DNA of 64,000 bases from Luzula sylvatica (GCA_946800325.1 OX326959.1:9072501-9136500); one strand, 5' to 3'; shown: positions 45,791-58,714, counted from the stretch's first letter. A program made the numbers and translations. The notes: generated from the letters alone by a model not told the origin.

Positions 45791-48600
45791 ATGTGGTCAA
45801 CAGAGGACATAAATAAATGGCTCCCAATCACATCTTCCCGTACCGCGAAATGGTGGTATTCGACGTTTCATATTGTCACGGTCGTGGTCGGTGCCGGTGT
45901 GCTCGCCTTGCCCTATGCCATGTCAGAACTAGGATGGTACCGACAACTAAAATAAACAATAAATTTCATATTTTTCTCTCTTTTGATGAAACTCTTTTGC
46001 ATTTTCTCCCTATTCTTTACCCAGGGGTCCAGGCGTTGCGTTACTCGTTATATCATGGATAATAACTCTATATACCCTATGGCAAATGGTCGAAATGCAC
46101 GAGATGGTACCGGGAAAGAGGTTTGACCGGTACCACGAGTTAGGTCAACATGCTTTTGGGGAAAAATTAGGATTATGGATAGTCGTGCCGCAACAACTAA
46201 TCGTCATAGTTGGTGTAAACATAGTTTACATGCTAACTGGAGGAAAATCTTTACAGAAGTTCCACAATATAGTCGTTTGTCCTCGTGGTGGTGTAAATTG
46301 CAAAACGATCAGGCTCCCGTACTTCATCGTGATCTTCGGTTCGGCGCATTTTGTACTGTCTCAACTTCCTAATATCAATTCCGTTTCAGGGATGTCATTT
46401 GCCGCTGCGGTTATGTCTGTTAGGTTTGTGTTAATTATTAATTATTAATCCCTCTGAATTCTATTAACAAGTTTCAAACAAGAAGTTGGATCTTATATAG
46501 TTTCAATCTTATGTGATTATAAAGTAGAACATGTATCTATAGAAAAATCATAAAATGGTTTTCATGTTATGATTAATGATGTTAACTAATCCAATTTTGA
46601 CTATATTTTGTGCACTCCAAAAAACACGTTACTCCTCATCGAGATTTTATATTTTTTTAAATGTATGATATATACTTTTTGTATATGTATTTTATATCTT
46701 TTAAGTGTATGATTATATATTTTTATTAAATACAATATATGCTATATTTTTTATATGGTATGATATATATTTATTTGTTATATTTTTTTAGATGTATCTT
46801 AGATATATGATATACCTTTTCTGGATACAATATTTTTATGATTTTTATATTTTATGATATATATTTATGCGTGTATAACACATTTTATAAGATATAATTT
46901 TTTTTTCATGAGTATTTGTATAATTGTTTTGGGTTGGGTCATATCTTTTGTATAACAATTTATATTTTCTGGGACGTGTGTTTAAAGTACACAAATGCGG
47001 TCAAAATTTAAAAAAAAAAATCACATGTTGCAATTTTATTGATGGCGTGTACATGAAATGCATTAGGTCGATCACTGACTAAATATAACTTGTGCAAGCA
47101 AAATGAGAATTTTCTTGAACTATTATATTTGTTTTTAGTTCGTGAATTCCACGACGAGAACAAACTTTAATGCATTAAGACTTTAAAATTTGTTTTCGTT
47201 GTAAAAATTACAAATTTTAAAGGAAATATAATCATACAAAAATACAAAAAAAAATCTCATGTTGCCTGTACAACCTATTGATTTAACTCACGATTTTGTT
47301 TTGTTTTGAAAGAAACTTAATCCACGAATCGTGAATATATTTGGTTCCATATTTTTTATTTATAATACCAACGGGACTCGAATCCAATACTTATGGTATC
47401 TTGTGCTAATCACCTCATCACTAGGCTATGAGGTCGTTGGTGATTTAACGTCATGATTAATTGTCACATATAATGTACATAAACTTTGTTTCTTAGTTAC
47501 TCAACAATTGCATGGGGAGCCTCGGTAGATACAGGAAAACAGCACGATGTGTCGTACAATTATAAGGGCTCAACAGTAGGATCGGTTTTGAAATTCTTCA
47601 GTGCACTCGGCACCGTGGCATTCGCCTATGCGAGCCACAACGTGGTGCTTGAGATCCAAGCAACCATTCCATCTACTCCGGAAAAGCCCTCGAAGAAGCC
47701 GATGTGGAGAGGCGCTGTAGTCGCATACGTAGTTGTTGCGTTGTGTTATTTCCCCGTCGCTATAGGTGGGTATTGGGCATTTGGAAATGAAGTTGATGAC
47801 AATATTTTGCTGACTTTGCATAAGCCTCAATGGCTTATCGCCGCGGCCAACTTGTTCGTTGCTATTCATCTTTTGGGTAGTTATCAGGTATGTTTTATTT
47901 CGCATGTTTTGTAAAGGGTATCCATAATATTTCTCATTTTTGTAGGGATATATAATCACTAGATTGTCATTGCAGGTTTATGCCATGGTTGTTTTTGACA
48001 TGATCGAAACCGGCATAATAAAGAAATATGATGTTCTGCCTAGCTTCGGTATTCGCCTAGTTTCTCGAAGCTTATATGTTGGTAATACGCTAACTTATTT
48101 TCTTTGGAAAATTTACCAAAATCTCGTAATTACGAAGATGATGTTGACTTGATATTTTCGTGTTTTTGTAGCATTTACAATAATTGTTGCGATATGTTTG
48201 CCATTATTCGACGAGCTACTAGCATTCTTTGGAGGGTTTGTATTTGCCCCTACAACCTTTTTTGTAAGTTAAAAAAATTGTTTGTTTTAAATGATATAAA
48301 GTATTGACATTGTTATATTATAATGTATTTTTTTTATGGTAGCTTCCGTGCATTATGTGGCTACGCATTTACAAACCTAAAAGATACAGCCTCTCTTGGT
48401 TCGCTAATTGGGTAACCTTTTAACTCGACTCAACGATAAATTTAACGGAATTTTGTATTGAACTCTCTTTTTTCTCCGTGACTTTTTAGGGTTGTATCGT
48501 CTTCGGCTTAATATTGATGATTTTGGCGCCCATTGGAGCTATGCGACAAATTGTTAAAAAAGTAAAGGATAATAAACATCACTGGTTCAATCCAAAATAA
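45791..48600 (+). CDS. LHT: LHT-B: lysine/histidine-transporter-like amino acid permease
   Basis: Seven exons: 45791-45936, 46025-46423, 47497-47887, 47976-48081, 48172-48263, 48343-48411, 48490-48600; GT-AG throughout; 437 aa. The start is the first in-frame ATG after an in-frame TGA at 45782. The protein opens [20 protein letters not shown], keeps [86 protein letters not shown] and SWFANWGCIVFG, and ends HHWFNPK. A proton-coupled amino acid importer of the plasma membrane is the family expectation. Intron 2 (1073 bp) contains a tRNA-like SINE fragment. Exon lengths equal those of LHT-C, its nearest relative. No defect seen. Confidence 0.94.
47372..47443 (-). repeat. tRNA-like SINE head in LHT-B intron 2
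   Basis: On - it starts CCAACGACC and ends CCCGTTGG, which can pair like an acceptor stem, with box A-like TAGCCTAGTGATGAGG and box B-like GGATTCGAGTCCC. The T stem does not pair well, so not a functional tRNA. At the same site in LHT-C intron 2 (about 60930-60965) most of it is missing. Confidence 0.5.
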
Positions 48601-48957
48601 ATCATGAGCTCAATCTTCTTGATCTTGAATTGATACAACAACAAAAAATGAAATTCATTTATTATGTTATTTGTGATCAAATTTCTGTGTGGTCTTCTTG
48701 ATCTTGAATTGATACCAAAAAAACATGAAAGTCATGCATTATGTTAATGTTATTTGAGTGGTGTGCTTGATTTATTGTCGACACAAATCTCGAGTTCAAA
48801 ATGCTGTTTTCCATTTATTTCCATTAATTCAAGTCCTAACCTTCGTCAAAATTATCGAGCCAACCAATTACAAACACAAATCATTCCAAAACAATTATCA
48901 AAGAGTAACTAAATCGACTAAATGGAACAAAAAAAATACGAGTCCATTTTCGCTCCA
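48601..48957 (+). repeat. 3' flank of LHT-B, duplicated after LHT-C
   Basis: Nearly identical to 62088-62447 and includes an internal doublet (CTTCTTGATCTTGAATTGATAC twice in part). Homology stops abruptly at about 48957/62447 (after TCGCTCCAATC), a duplication breakpoint. Confidence 0.85.
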
Positions 48958-49082
48958 ATCACCCAAAAATTCATAAAAATATGTCATATATATAAAATAT
49001 ATAAAAATCACATGATATATGTAAAAACATAAAGATGATATCATGTTTAAAAAATATGTACAATGATCGTTGAAGATGTTAG

Positions 49083-49086
<4 letters not shown>

Positions 49087-49130
<44 letters not shown>
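49087..49130. repeat. (AT)n microsatellite
   Basis: About 22 TA units, after the LHT-B duplication breakpoint. Confidence 0.95.
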
Positions 49131-49135
<5 letters not shown>

Positions 49136-50848
49136 AAAAATAATGAATAATATCTTGGCGGCGAGGAACTGACAGGTGGAAATTATTTCTCATAATGAAG
49201 GATACTTACGTGAAATATTAGTATAAGGGATACTATTAAAAGATACATAACTTTATTATTGGTGTTCTAGTTTTATAATAATTCTATATATTTTAATGAA
49301 AAATAAATAGACAGGAAACTTATGAGCCTTCTCTATTCTTTAAAAAAAAAACAATATTTCTAGATGACTAGACTTGTTATCTATTAAGTTGCTCCCTTAT
49401 CTAGACGGATAATTTTTTTGAAGACTCTCTCTCTCTCTCTCTCCTCTTCACTAGACTCGTAACTTGAATTTATATTTATTTTTTATTTTTTTTTGTTTGA
49501 AATTCTGTTTTAATGAATTTAAATATACAAAACTGTGATAGCAAACACACCCTAATAGAAACTTAAATATTAAAATGGCACAAATATGTAAAGAGTCTAA
49601 TAGAATTTCCTCTATTTTCCGTCGTATTTTACTGGGTGTTTTCAATAGTTTGATAGCATTGTCTTTACACACCAATATCTTCGACACACGAATAATAAAG
49701 ACGTGATAGCACTACAATAAGTTTCATACTGATGGTAAATATATTTTAATATAAAATGTGTTGAAATTAATGTTTTTTTGTAATAAAAATATTAGTGTGT
49801 GTGGAGGAGTTGTTTTATTCTAATTATAAATAATTGTATATGTGAAGGTGCTTGAAAAATTATAAACAAAGTTATCCAAAAAATTACAAACATTATTCAA
49901 AAAATAAATAGATTCAAGAGTAATGAATGTGTAAATAATTTTACCTTATCTTTAAAATTATATCTATTCATTTTCGTGTACACCTTTTTTATGTTTATAT
50001 CATTTATCCATTAAAAAAACCAAACATTCAACGGGAACCTTTTTCAACTCTTTCTATCCTTTTCACACTCTCTCGCCATTTTATATTGATATTTGATGTC
50101 TGTGCCCAAACTTCATCCACAAATATTCTCTACTGAAAAAATCAACACAAACCAAACGCAAAGTCTTTAACAAATTGTATTCACGATTATCGTATTTAGT
50201 AGAAATTGGACAAAGAGATCATTTTAACAATAAAAGAAGGGTGTATTTGAACACCTACAAACTTCACAAATCATTTTCGATGGAGAAAATTACAATTTTT
50301 GAAGTATTAAAACGAGAACTATCTTGAACTCACAAAGTCTATGAAAAATAATAGAAGGAAAAATTGTTGATGTTACAGACATAGTGAAGAAAAAAAAAAT
50401 TTCGAAAAAACGAGTTAAAAGAGAATAAAAAACGCATAATCATTTTATTCGATGCAACGTGCAATTCCGGATCAATTAGTTTCGAAAATAATTTGGACGA
50501 AAAAAGACGTGGAGAATTTACAAAAAATACAGATTTTAAGATAACGAAAAAAATATGATGAGCATGACGAGAATTTTTTTATTATGTGAGAGAGGAGTAC
50601 AACGAAAAACAAATTAAGGAAAAATACTGAAATGTTTTTTACATTTATTTATTTTTACATAATATTTGATATCTATCCCCAAACTTCATCTACAAATACT
50701 CTCTACTACAAAAATCAACACAAATCAAACCCTAAAATTCCAACAAAATCGACGATAATACGTTTTATTTATGGAGTTGCTTATATTCCCATGAACATCT
50801 TGGGATAAAGTTTAGGAAATGATCAATTTAATTGAGTATTAGATTTTT
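49131..50848. other. Distal upstream region of LHT-C, cut off by nested transposons
   Basis: 49620-49760 and 50745-50848 align with the DNA upstream of LHT-A (35600-35735 and 35756-35850: TTCAATAGTTTGAT, GGAGTTGCTTATATTCCC, TTGGGATAAAGTTTAGG). The roughly 980 bp between them is an insertion with a direct repeat of about 60 bp (50094-50158 and 50669-50731, CCCAAACTTCATC.ACAAATA). No ORF. Confidence 0.65.
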
Positions 50849-51984
50849 GGGGGAATTTCTCCTATGTCCCTCCAAAAATTCAAAATAACAAATTTATCCC
50901 TACAAAATAGACAATTACATATTTATCACTTTTAAACTCAATTAGTATCATAAATATCCACTTAAAATTCATAAATATCAAATTTATCCTTACCGTTAAG
51001 TTTTCTGTTAAATTTCTGTTAAACATATTATTATTTCAATTTAAAAATTTAATTAAATAACAAATAAAAATTGTAATGACTATACTACCCTTCTATTACA
51101 AAACACCTATTATTCACTAAGATTAAACCAACTGGAGAGGCCGTTCCTATTGTTTATCTCACTTCTCTTCGTGAGCTCTACCCAGACGGTTTATCTTCTT
51201 CTTCATCTTCTTCGAACAAGATTTGTTCTCTGCTCGAAGCAAGGCATTGGCGACGAATTGGCGACGAAGCAAGACTGCTCTCTTGGCTCTTTGGCAGCGA
51301 AGCAAGGATCTCTTCCTCTTCTTTCTCTTTTGTCTGCCTCTAGTCTGTTCGTGATAAGGATATCTCACTTATTAGTGCTTTGCTGCGAGTTAAGGTAATC
51401 TCTTCTTCTTCTTTCTGTTCGCAAGATAACTCTCTTCACCTCTTCCAAACTTTTCTCTGATTTTTGATAATATTTTTCCCCTTTTATTTTCTTCTCCACA
51501 ATAAAATAAATTTCAATTGTAGCCAAAATCATGAATTATGAGACGAATTTGGAGGTTGGGGATACTCAGAATATTAGCATTGAAGATTGCGACAAATCTA
51601 TTTGGGAGAACATGACCGAATTGTCCAATGGAGGAAAATATTTAAGTTGGAATTTATGTGATTTTAATTTAAGAATTATTTTGTTATGTTGTATTGGATT
51701 CATGTTCTTTTGTTATGTTGTTTTGGTGAATTCATGTTATTTTGTTATGTTGTTTTGGATTCATGTTATTTTGTTATGAATTTTGACATATTGTTTTCGT
51801 ATTTGATGAACTTATTCATGACAATTTTGATATGTTAGTTTTGACAGAATTTAAGGAAAAATTAACTATTCGTGTTAACTATGTTCAATACATATCAATT
51901 ACAAACAATTTTAAGGAAAAATTAACTATTTTGACAGAATTTAATATGATTATTTACAATTACAAATTAATTCGATACCGACTC

Positions 51985-52290
51985 GAACAAACATGACTCG
52001 AAACATGACTCGAACATTTACAAACTTACAACATAATTACAAACAAACACGACTCGAAACATGACTCGAAACATGACTCGAACATACAACATAATTACAA
52101 ACAAACATGACTCGAAGCATTTACAAATTCACAATATAATTACAACATAATTACAAATTTACAACATAACAACATGACTCGGACATTTACAAACTTATAA
52201 CATAATTACAAACAAACATGACTCGAAACATTCACAAATTCACAACATAATTACAAACAAACATGACTCGAAACAAACAGGACTCGAAAC
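51985..52290. repeat. ACATGACTCGAA minisatellite
   Basis: More than ten copies of ACATGACTCGAAAC / ACATGACTCGAAC interspersed with TTACAAACTTACAACATAAT. Confidence 0.85.
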
Positions 52291-52841
52291 TCGTCATCTT
52301 TATGAGAGAAATCCATCAGCATTCCAACAGTTTCAAATGCAATCCATCCCTACGGTCAAATCCAGCAGCATTCCGCGCAAACCCGCCTTGTACAAAACTC
52401 GTACGAGTTTCAAATGCAATCCAATTTGTCGGGTCGCCATGTAATCACAATACCTGTCGCCAGGTTGTCGCCAGGTCGCCCTGTTCCTAAAATTTGCAAT
52501 CACAAAATCGATAAATCCACGAGAAATCTGTTGGGGAAGAGAAAGGAATGGTCGTACCTGAGGATTTGCAACAACTCATTCGCTCTCATCTTCAATTTTT
52601 CACATTAAACCTTGTATAATTTGAATCGCAAACCAAGTAAATTGCATACTCTCTCTCTTCATTCAGGTACCAGAGGAGCATCACTGCAATATCGGTTGGT
52701 AAGTTCAGAAAACCTCAATCAAACAATCAAGTTTTTTATTCCCAAATTACCAATTTGACCGATACTTTGTTTTGTTCCCAAATTACCAATTACCTGAGTA
52801 ATCAACGAGAAATCAAATTACCAAGTCGCCATCCCGTAGGA

Positions 52842-52953
52842 GCCATCGCTAGCGGCAAACCAGAGCCACTCGTCGCCATCTCGCCGGAGCCATCGCTAGC
52901 GGCAAACCAGAGCCACTCGTCACCATCGCTAGCGGCAAACCAGAGCCACTCGT
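52842..52953. repeat. GC-rich tandem repeat, three copies
   Basis: CCATCGCTAGCGGCAAACCA plus GAGCCACTCGTC at 52842, 52889 and 52922 (spacing 47 and 33 bp). Contrasts with the AT-rich surroundings; possible captured coding DNA, not recognised. Confidence 0.85.
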
Positions 52954-53303
52954 CGCCATCTTGCCAGTGGTCTTCACGCATCGCCATATCGCCAGACTTT
53001 TCCACCCGTCGCCCTACCGTCAGTGGTCTTCACGCGTCGCTCTTCTTTTCTTATCGCCATTATCGCCTGCTCTATGGAGAAGAGATGCTTTGGGGTCCGA
53101 ATCAGATAATCTAGGTTTAGGTTAGGTTCTTGGGTTAATGGATAGGATTGTTTTTATGGATATAGATAGGATTAGTTTCTTATCGGATTAATGGATTCAA
53201 GGGTAAATTAGTCAATAATAAAAAATTCTGTTAAATTTAACATGTCTGTTAAATTTTGATGAATTTGAAATAACTTGAGTTTAGAAAGGATAAATATGTA
53301 ATC

Positions 53304-56300
53304 ACTACTAGAAATCTGATTTTCAGTGACGGTGTAAATCCGTCGCTGAAAGGCCAAAAAAAAACCATCAACGGTTACCGGCACTGATGGCTTGATGGCT
53401 CGTCACTGATACCTCCGAAGCTAAAAGGTACCCTTCTCCGTCACTGAAAAGTTTCTGTGAGGGTGCGCTCATGTTTCAGTGACGGTTTGTTCGGACCCTC
53501 ACTAAAAAACTTTCAGTGACTGTTTTTGATCGTCACAAAAAAATTTCAGTGACGGTATTTTTAAACGCCTATAGTGATGGTTACCGTCACTGAAAGTCAA
53601 AATCACAAATAAAAAAAAATTAATTCAAATAAAATACTAGCATATAAAAAATCACAAATTAATCACAGAATTCCAATTTAATTAATAAATCTTGATAGAA
53701 CTAAGTATGCTTGTTGCTCCCGAATATAATTTGTGTACAACTCGACTGAAGTAGTTTCGTATACGACCCGAGTGGAGTAGTTTCGTATACGAGCGCTCTT
53801 GTCACATGAATTCGGCCACTACTTCTAATAGACTTATTTGGCTCGCGACTATCCATTGTGCATATTCATCCTGCCTACCCGAAAAAAATTAAAAATTATT
53901 AAATTACATGACATTTTGAGAATAGGGGTATATATGCAATTAGCCAAACCTTTAAAACAAGACAAGCCAAAGATTTCGATCTGTCAGCGATATTAACAGG
54001 AGTTCACAAGCACGTACTAGTAGCATTATCATGAAGCTATTCTTCCTTGTCTACACTTTATCATAAGATATATCCCAAAAAATTCATAGTGTGATTCTGT
54101 CAATTTACCAAAATACCCCTCAGTTCAAAATGACAATCCAATAGAAAATAACATGACTGTATTTTTAGTTCATACCTTTTGATTCAAGGGACTAAATTCG
54201 CCGCCACATAAATTGCATTTTTTCGCTGCATTATTAGTAGATAAAATTAATATTGAAATTGAGAAGGGTATAAGTGAAAAAAACAAAAAATTTATAAAGG
54301 AATAAGCTTAAGATTGAAGGACTGGGTATTATACCTTGATCAATTATTTTTATACCTTGTGATCGAATTGCATTTTTCGCTGCTTCTTTTGAAACCTGAA
54401 TAAAAATAAAAACATCCAAATGATCAAAGTAAAAACAAAAATGATACCATTCAACCTGTAGCACAATAAAATTATAACAAATCTCAATTAATTGGTCATG
54501 AATTAAAATGATACAAATGAGAAGAAAAATGATAGAGAAATTTACTTGCAATCAAGGATTCCGTCTTCTTTAGCAATGAGGGTAGCTTCAGCAGTCATTT
54601 CCTTCGAAATAGTTATAAGCAAGTTATATCCCCTGCAATTGAATAAATTTTAAGATAAATTCGGTTATTTCATATATTCCTTTAAGGATGAATTTCACTA
54701 ATAAAACGAATTTAGCTGGTCTTTTACGATTAAAGAAAAGAACAATTGATTGATTTTGTAATTTTAGGATAGGCCACCTCTAAGCAAGTTATAATTTTAC
54801 CTCAGCGAATAATCTGGAGAAGAACAACGAATCAAGGGGCCATAGGTAAAGGAGAGGAGGAGAGGAAAGAAGTAGTCGTCACTGACATCGACACCGAACT
54901 GATTATCAGAGGATACCTATTCTCAGAGTTCCGTTCAGACAAGCAAAAAACCTCCAAGGCGTCCACCATATTAGGCTCGGCGAGATTTGGAGCCGAGATT
55001 TGGAAGATAGTGTAGCCGCCAGAGAGAGAAAATAACCTCCAAGGGTTGGGGTTAGGCTTTCTTTTTTGAGTTATTTCATGCTCTGACGAAGACGTACATA
55101 GAAAAAGGGTTTGGGGATTTTTAATTAAGGGGAATTTCTTCTGTGCTCCTACTAAATTTATAAATAATATATTTATTCTTCTAAAATTACAAATAACATA
55201 TTTATCCCTACAAAATCACATTAGTATCAAATTTATCCAAACTTAATCATTTTGTCAAACTTAATAGAAAATTAATTGTAATTGACTAATTTACCCCTCA
55301 ATTAACCCTCAAACCAGTCCAACAAATTGGTTAAAATAAAACCCGATACCCGATAGAAAAACCCGATAAAGAAATGACCAACACTCCATCTCTCTGTATC
55401 TCCGTGACACACAACTACAATCTCCATAGTTCTTCTCCATTTTCGTAAGAAGCTCCTGGACCAGGAGGCGGTATGGGAGGTGGTCTTGAGATGTGCCGGG
55501 CGAAGCTGGCGGTCTGGAATGGTGGTCAGGCGAGGTGGTCGTGAGATATTGCGACATCCTAAACCCTTTTGGAATCGATTCTCTGGCGATATGGCATGGC
55601 TCGAGCGTGTTCAGTGTTCTAAATTGCTTCTCTGGTCTTCAATTTTTCTAGTTTTTAAATCGATTCAAGGTACCTTGAACCTTCTTTTCTAAATCAATAA
55701 TGGCAATTTTTACGATTGAGCTTGAATTGGTTGATATTTATCTACACTTAGACAAAATAAAACACATTATTGTTCCGTTTCTTCAATCCGAGATTTTATT
55801 TTGTGTACTTTTGAAATCAATAATTTTGTGTTCTAAACCAATTGCATGATTGATATTCATCTAGCTCTAGAAAAAACTACCAGAGCAATTCAATACGGTT
55901 CGAAATTCATAACTAAACGACCAACTTGGCGCTGCGCAAAACAATGATAAAACTACCAGCTTAGCTCGTCAAGTTTTTCGCCTTTTCAGAGTACAATTTT
56001 ATTCTTTTAATAGTGAAATGTAACAAAGTTTGTGTATTTGTTAATAATTTGGTTTTTTTTATTAATGTGTAGTTTGTTCATGATCTCCGTGCCCTAATCA
56101 ACCCTCTTGCTGCTAGAAACCCCACTTCCCTTGATTTTACTCTGAAAGGTATATTGAATTGAATATGAATTTTAAAACCCAAATTTTGGATTCAAATATG
56201 TAGCGGAAATATTCCGGACATGAATTTTAAAACCCTAATTTTGGTTCCAAATAAGTAGCGGAAATATTTCGGACATGCATTTTAAAACCCTAATTTTGGT

Positions 56301-58610
56301 TTCAAATTGGTTGCGGAAATATTTCGGACATGAATTTTATAACCCTAATTTTGGCATGGAGGAAAAGCATCAAATATTTCGTGCCGATGGAAATACTCGA
56401 GAAGTTTAATATGCATGGAGAAAAAACTGGGATCTTTAGCTAGTATTATGTAATTTTGGGTTTATTCTCTTAACTAAAATTTATGTAATCTTGGCTAGTT
56501 TGTAATCCTGAATTATTATGCACTTATACAGAGCTGTGATTCCAAATGTAGGGTTGTAAATCAAAGAATGCAACTTTTTTAGAGTCGTGAATATTCTGAG
56601 TTTTTATTTAGGACTTTAATATTTTAGGGTTTTAGAAAAAAAATAAGTTTGATATATTTGATAAATAACCTTGTAATCAAGCATTAATCAGTATGATATC
56701 AATATCATTTTCATTACATCTCTTTATTAAAAACTACGAATTCTTTACTAAAGTAAAAAATTCCAAAATTTATCGATATTTTAAAATGACATTTAGCCAT
56801 GACTACTCTTTATCATAAATAAAAACTAATCAAATAAACTTATATTATATGATATGAAAGAATTCAAGAAAATAATAATTGACAAATCGACACAAACAAA
56901 ATCTACCATCCAGCATGCAAATTTATACTCTCATGGCTTGATTTCCACCTCCATCCGCATTAATTGTATCTGACATATATCTAACATATACAAAAAAAAA
57001 TTGGATAAACAAGTATATTCTCTATTATTATGCAATTAATCTCATTTAGAAATATACTTACATTTCTTCTTCGGGTTCAAAAGGAACATCAACATTAAAT
57101 CCTTTTTTGCCGAAGTCTCGAAATGAGGAATCTCTTTTGAAAGACACCATGCTCTCACTTTCTCGTCCGAAACCTAAATCCCAATTTAGAATACACACCT
57201 ATTAAATAATGAACATATTTAAAATGTGTGAATAATTAATTATAGAAGATATAATCATTATAATTACCGCACGGTTATTTCCACCATCAACATCAATTTT
57301 GTTTTCTAGCACAACAAAAGAAAAATGTTCTATATCTGGCGAGATTAGAAAATAACATGCAAAATTGACAATCTATAAATGCATATAGAATTGTAAAATG
57401 AAGATAAAAATAGGTACTTGGTGGGAAATTAAAATACTTGAATCAAGAATTCTTCGTGCCAATTATTGAGATCATCGGAAGAGTTATCACAATAACATCA
57501 TAAACAAGAAATCAGCTCCAATTTTTTTGGTCAAGAAAACAACAAATGTCACCGGTCTGTATTGTCTTGGTCAAGAAATCAGCTCCAATTTTTGCTTTAT
57601 GCTGAACAGAACTTATTGTTTACATATCCGTAAATTATTCAGTGAAATAAACAAAATTATTCAGCTCCAATTGACTATATCTAGATAAATATCACCAATT
57701 CAAGCTCAATCTAACGAATCTTTACAAATACTCCTTCAGAAAGGATCATATACCAAAATTGACGGAAAAAATCGTAAAAATTGCCATTATTTATTTTGAA
57801 AAGAAGGTTCAAGGTACCTTGAATCGATTTAAAAACTATAAAAATTGAATACCATAGAAGCGATTTAGAACACTGAACACGCTCGAGCCATGCCATATCG
57901 CCAGAGAATCAATTCCAAGAGGGTTTAGGATGTTGCCATATCTCAGGACTACCTCGTCTGACCACCATGCCGGACCGCCAGCTTCGCCCGGCAGATCTCA
58001 AGACCACCTCCCATACCGCCTCCTGGTCCAGGAGCTTCTTACGAAGATGGAGAAGAACTATGGAGATTGTAGTTGTGTGTCACGAATATAGAGAGAGATG
58101 GAGTGTTGGTCATTTCTTTATCGGGTTTTGCTATCGGGTATCGGGTTTTATTTGAATCAATTTGTTGGATTAGTTTGAGGGTTAATTGAGGGGTAAATTA
58201 GTCAATTATAATTTATTTTCCGTTAAGTTTGACAAAATGGTTAAGTTTGGATAAATTTGATACTAATAGGATTTTGTAGGGTTAAATATGTTATTTGCAA
58301 TTTTAGAGGGATAAATATGTTATTTATAAATTTAGTAAGGATATAGAAGAAATTCCCCCTTTAATTAATACTAGGAAAAAAATATATCATCAGTGAGTCC
58401 CCACATCCGGTCACACATTCTTTCAGTGACCGATCAAGAACATTCGGTCACAAAAAATAAGATTTTCAGTGACCAGAAAATAAAACTGTCCCAGAAAAGT
58501 AGTTTTCAGTGACTACTTGTTCGGACCACCAGCACAGAAAATGTATTAATTGTGACCATCCGTCACTTATGACTATTACACGGTCACTGAAAACTAAATT
58601 TCTAATAGTG
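53304..58610. mobile_element. CACTA (En/Spm) element, non-autonomous
   Basis: 5307 bp. TIRs CACTACTAGAAATCTGATTT and, reversed, CACTATTAGAAATTTAGTTT, with TTCAGTGACSG right inside. The 3-bp target duplication AAT lies at 53301-53303 and 58611-58613; joining the flanks restores the MULE end sequence found at 50900-50925. Subterminal TTTCAGTGACGG repeats fill 53320-53600 and 58390-58590. No TNP1/TNP2-like ORF; short exon-like blocks on - at about 54545-54630 and 54362-54396 are not identified. Confidence 0.9.
55129..58359. mobile_element. Inner MULE-like element with about 0.6-kb TIRs
   Basis: TIRs at 55129-55755 and 57664-58359 (reverse complements, diverged, about 60 bp extra in the right one). 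Ends GGGGAATTTCTTC; 9-bp target duplication TTTAATTAA at 55120-55128 and 58360-58368. The terminal motif is related to the outer MULE. The TIRs contain open text (MAWLERVQCSK and, on the other side, the same on -) and an ATG-rich GC-rich core, but no transposase lies between. Confidence 0.82.
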
Positions 58611-58706
58611 AATTGTCTGTTTTGTAGGGACATAGGAGAAATTTCCTCTAGATATTTTTTAACCAAGCCAAACTTTGGCAGTCTTAAGTCAATCCCTATC
58701 TTTTTT

Positions 58707-58714
58707 TATATAAA
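58707..58714 (+). promoter_or_regulatory. TATA box candidate of LHT-C
   Basis: TATATAAA, 60 bp before the start codon and about 58 bp downstream of the outer MULE insertion site. Confidence 0.5.

Larger units (their letters stand above)
50849..58648. mobile_element. Outer MULE-like element in the LHT-C promoter
   Basis: Ends GGGGGAATTTCTCCTATGTC and, reversed, GAGGAAATTTCTCCTATGTC. Flanked by 9-bp near-duplications TAGATTTTT (50840-50848) and TAGATATTT (58649-58657). Subterminal similarity extends beyond 100 bp (ACAAAATAGACAATTACATA against ACAAAACAGACAATT). Without the inner CACTA it measures about 2.5 kb. No transposase; the interior holds GC-rich, leader-like pieces (51130-51420, 52780-53070) that could be captured gene parts. 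Confidence 0.75.

Noticed and set aside
47372..47443. Functional tRNA gene
   Set aside because: T arm does not pair and no clear anticodon arm; better explained as a SINE head or dead tRNA.
47570..47959. 129-aa open frame on - over LHT-B exon 3 (and 61019-61348 over LHT-C)
   Set aside because: Antisense shadow of a conserved exon; no independent support.
55309..55692. Protein-coding gene in the inner MULE TIR
   Set aside because: Both TIR copies have different interruptions and no recognisable family; kept only as part of the element.
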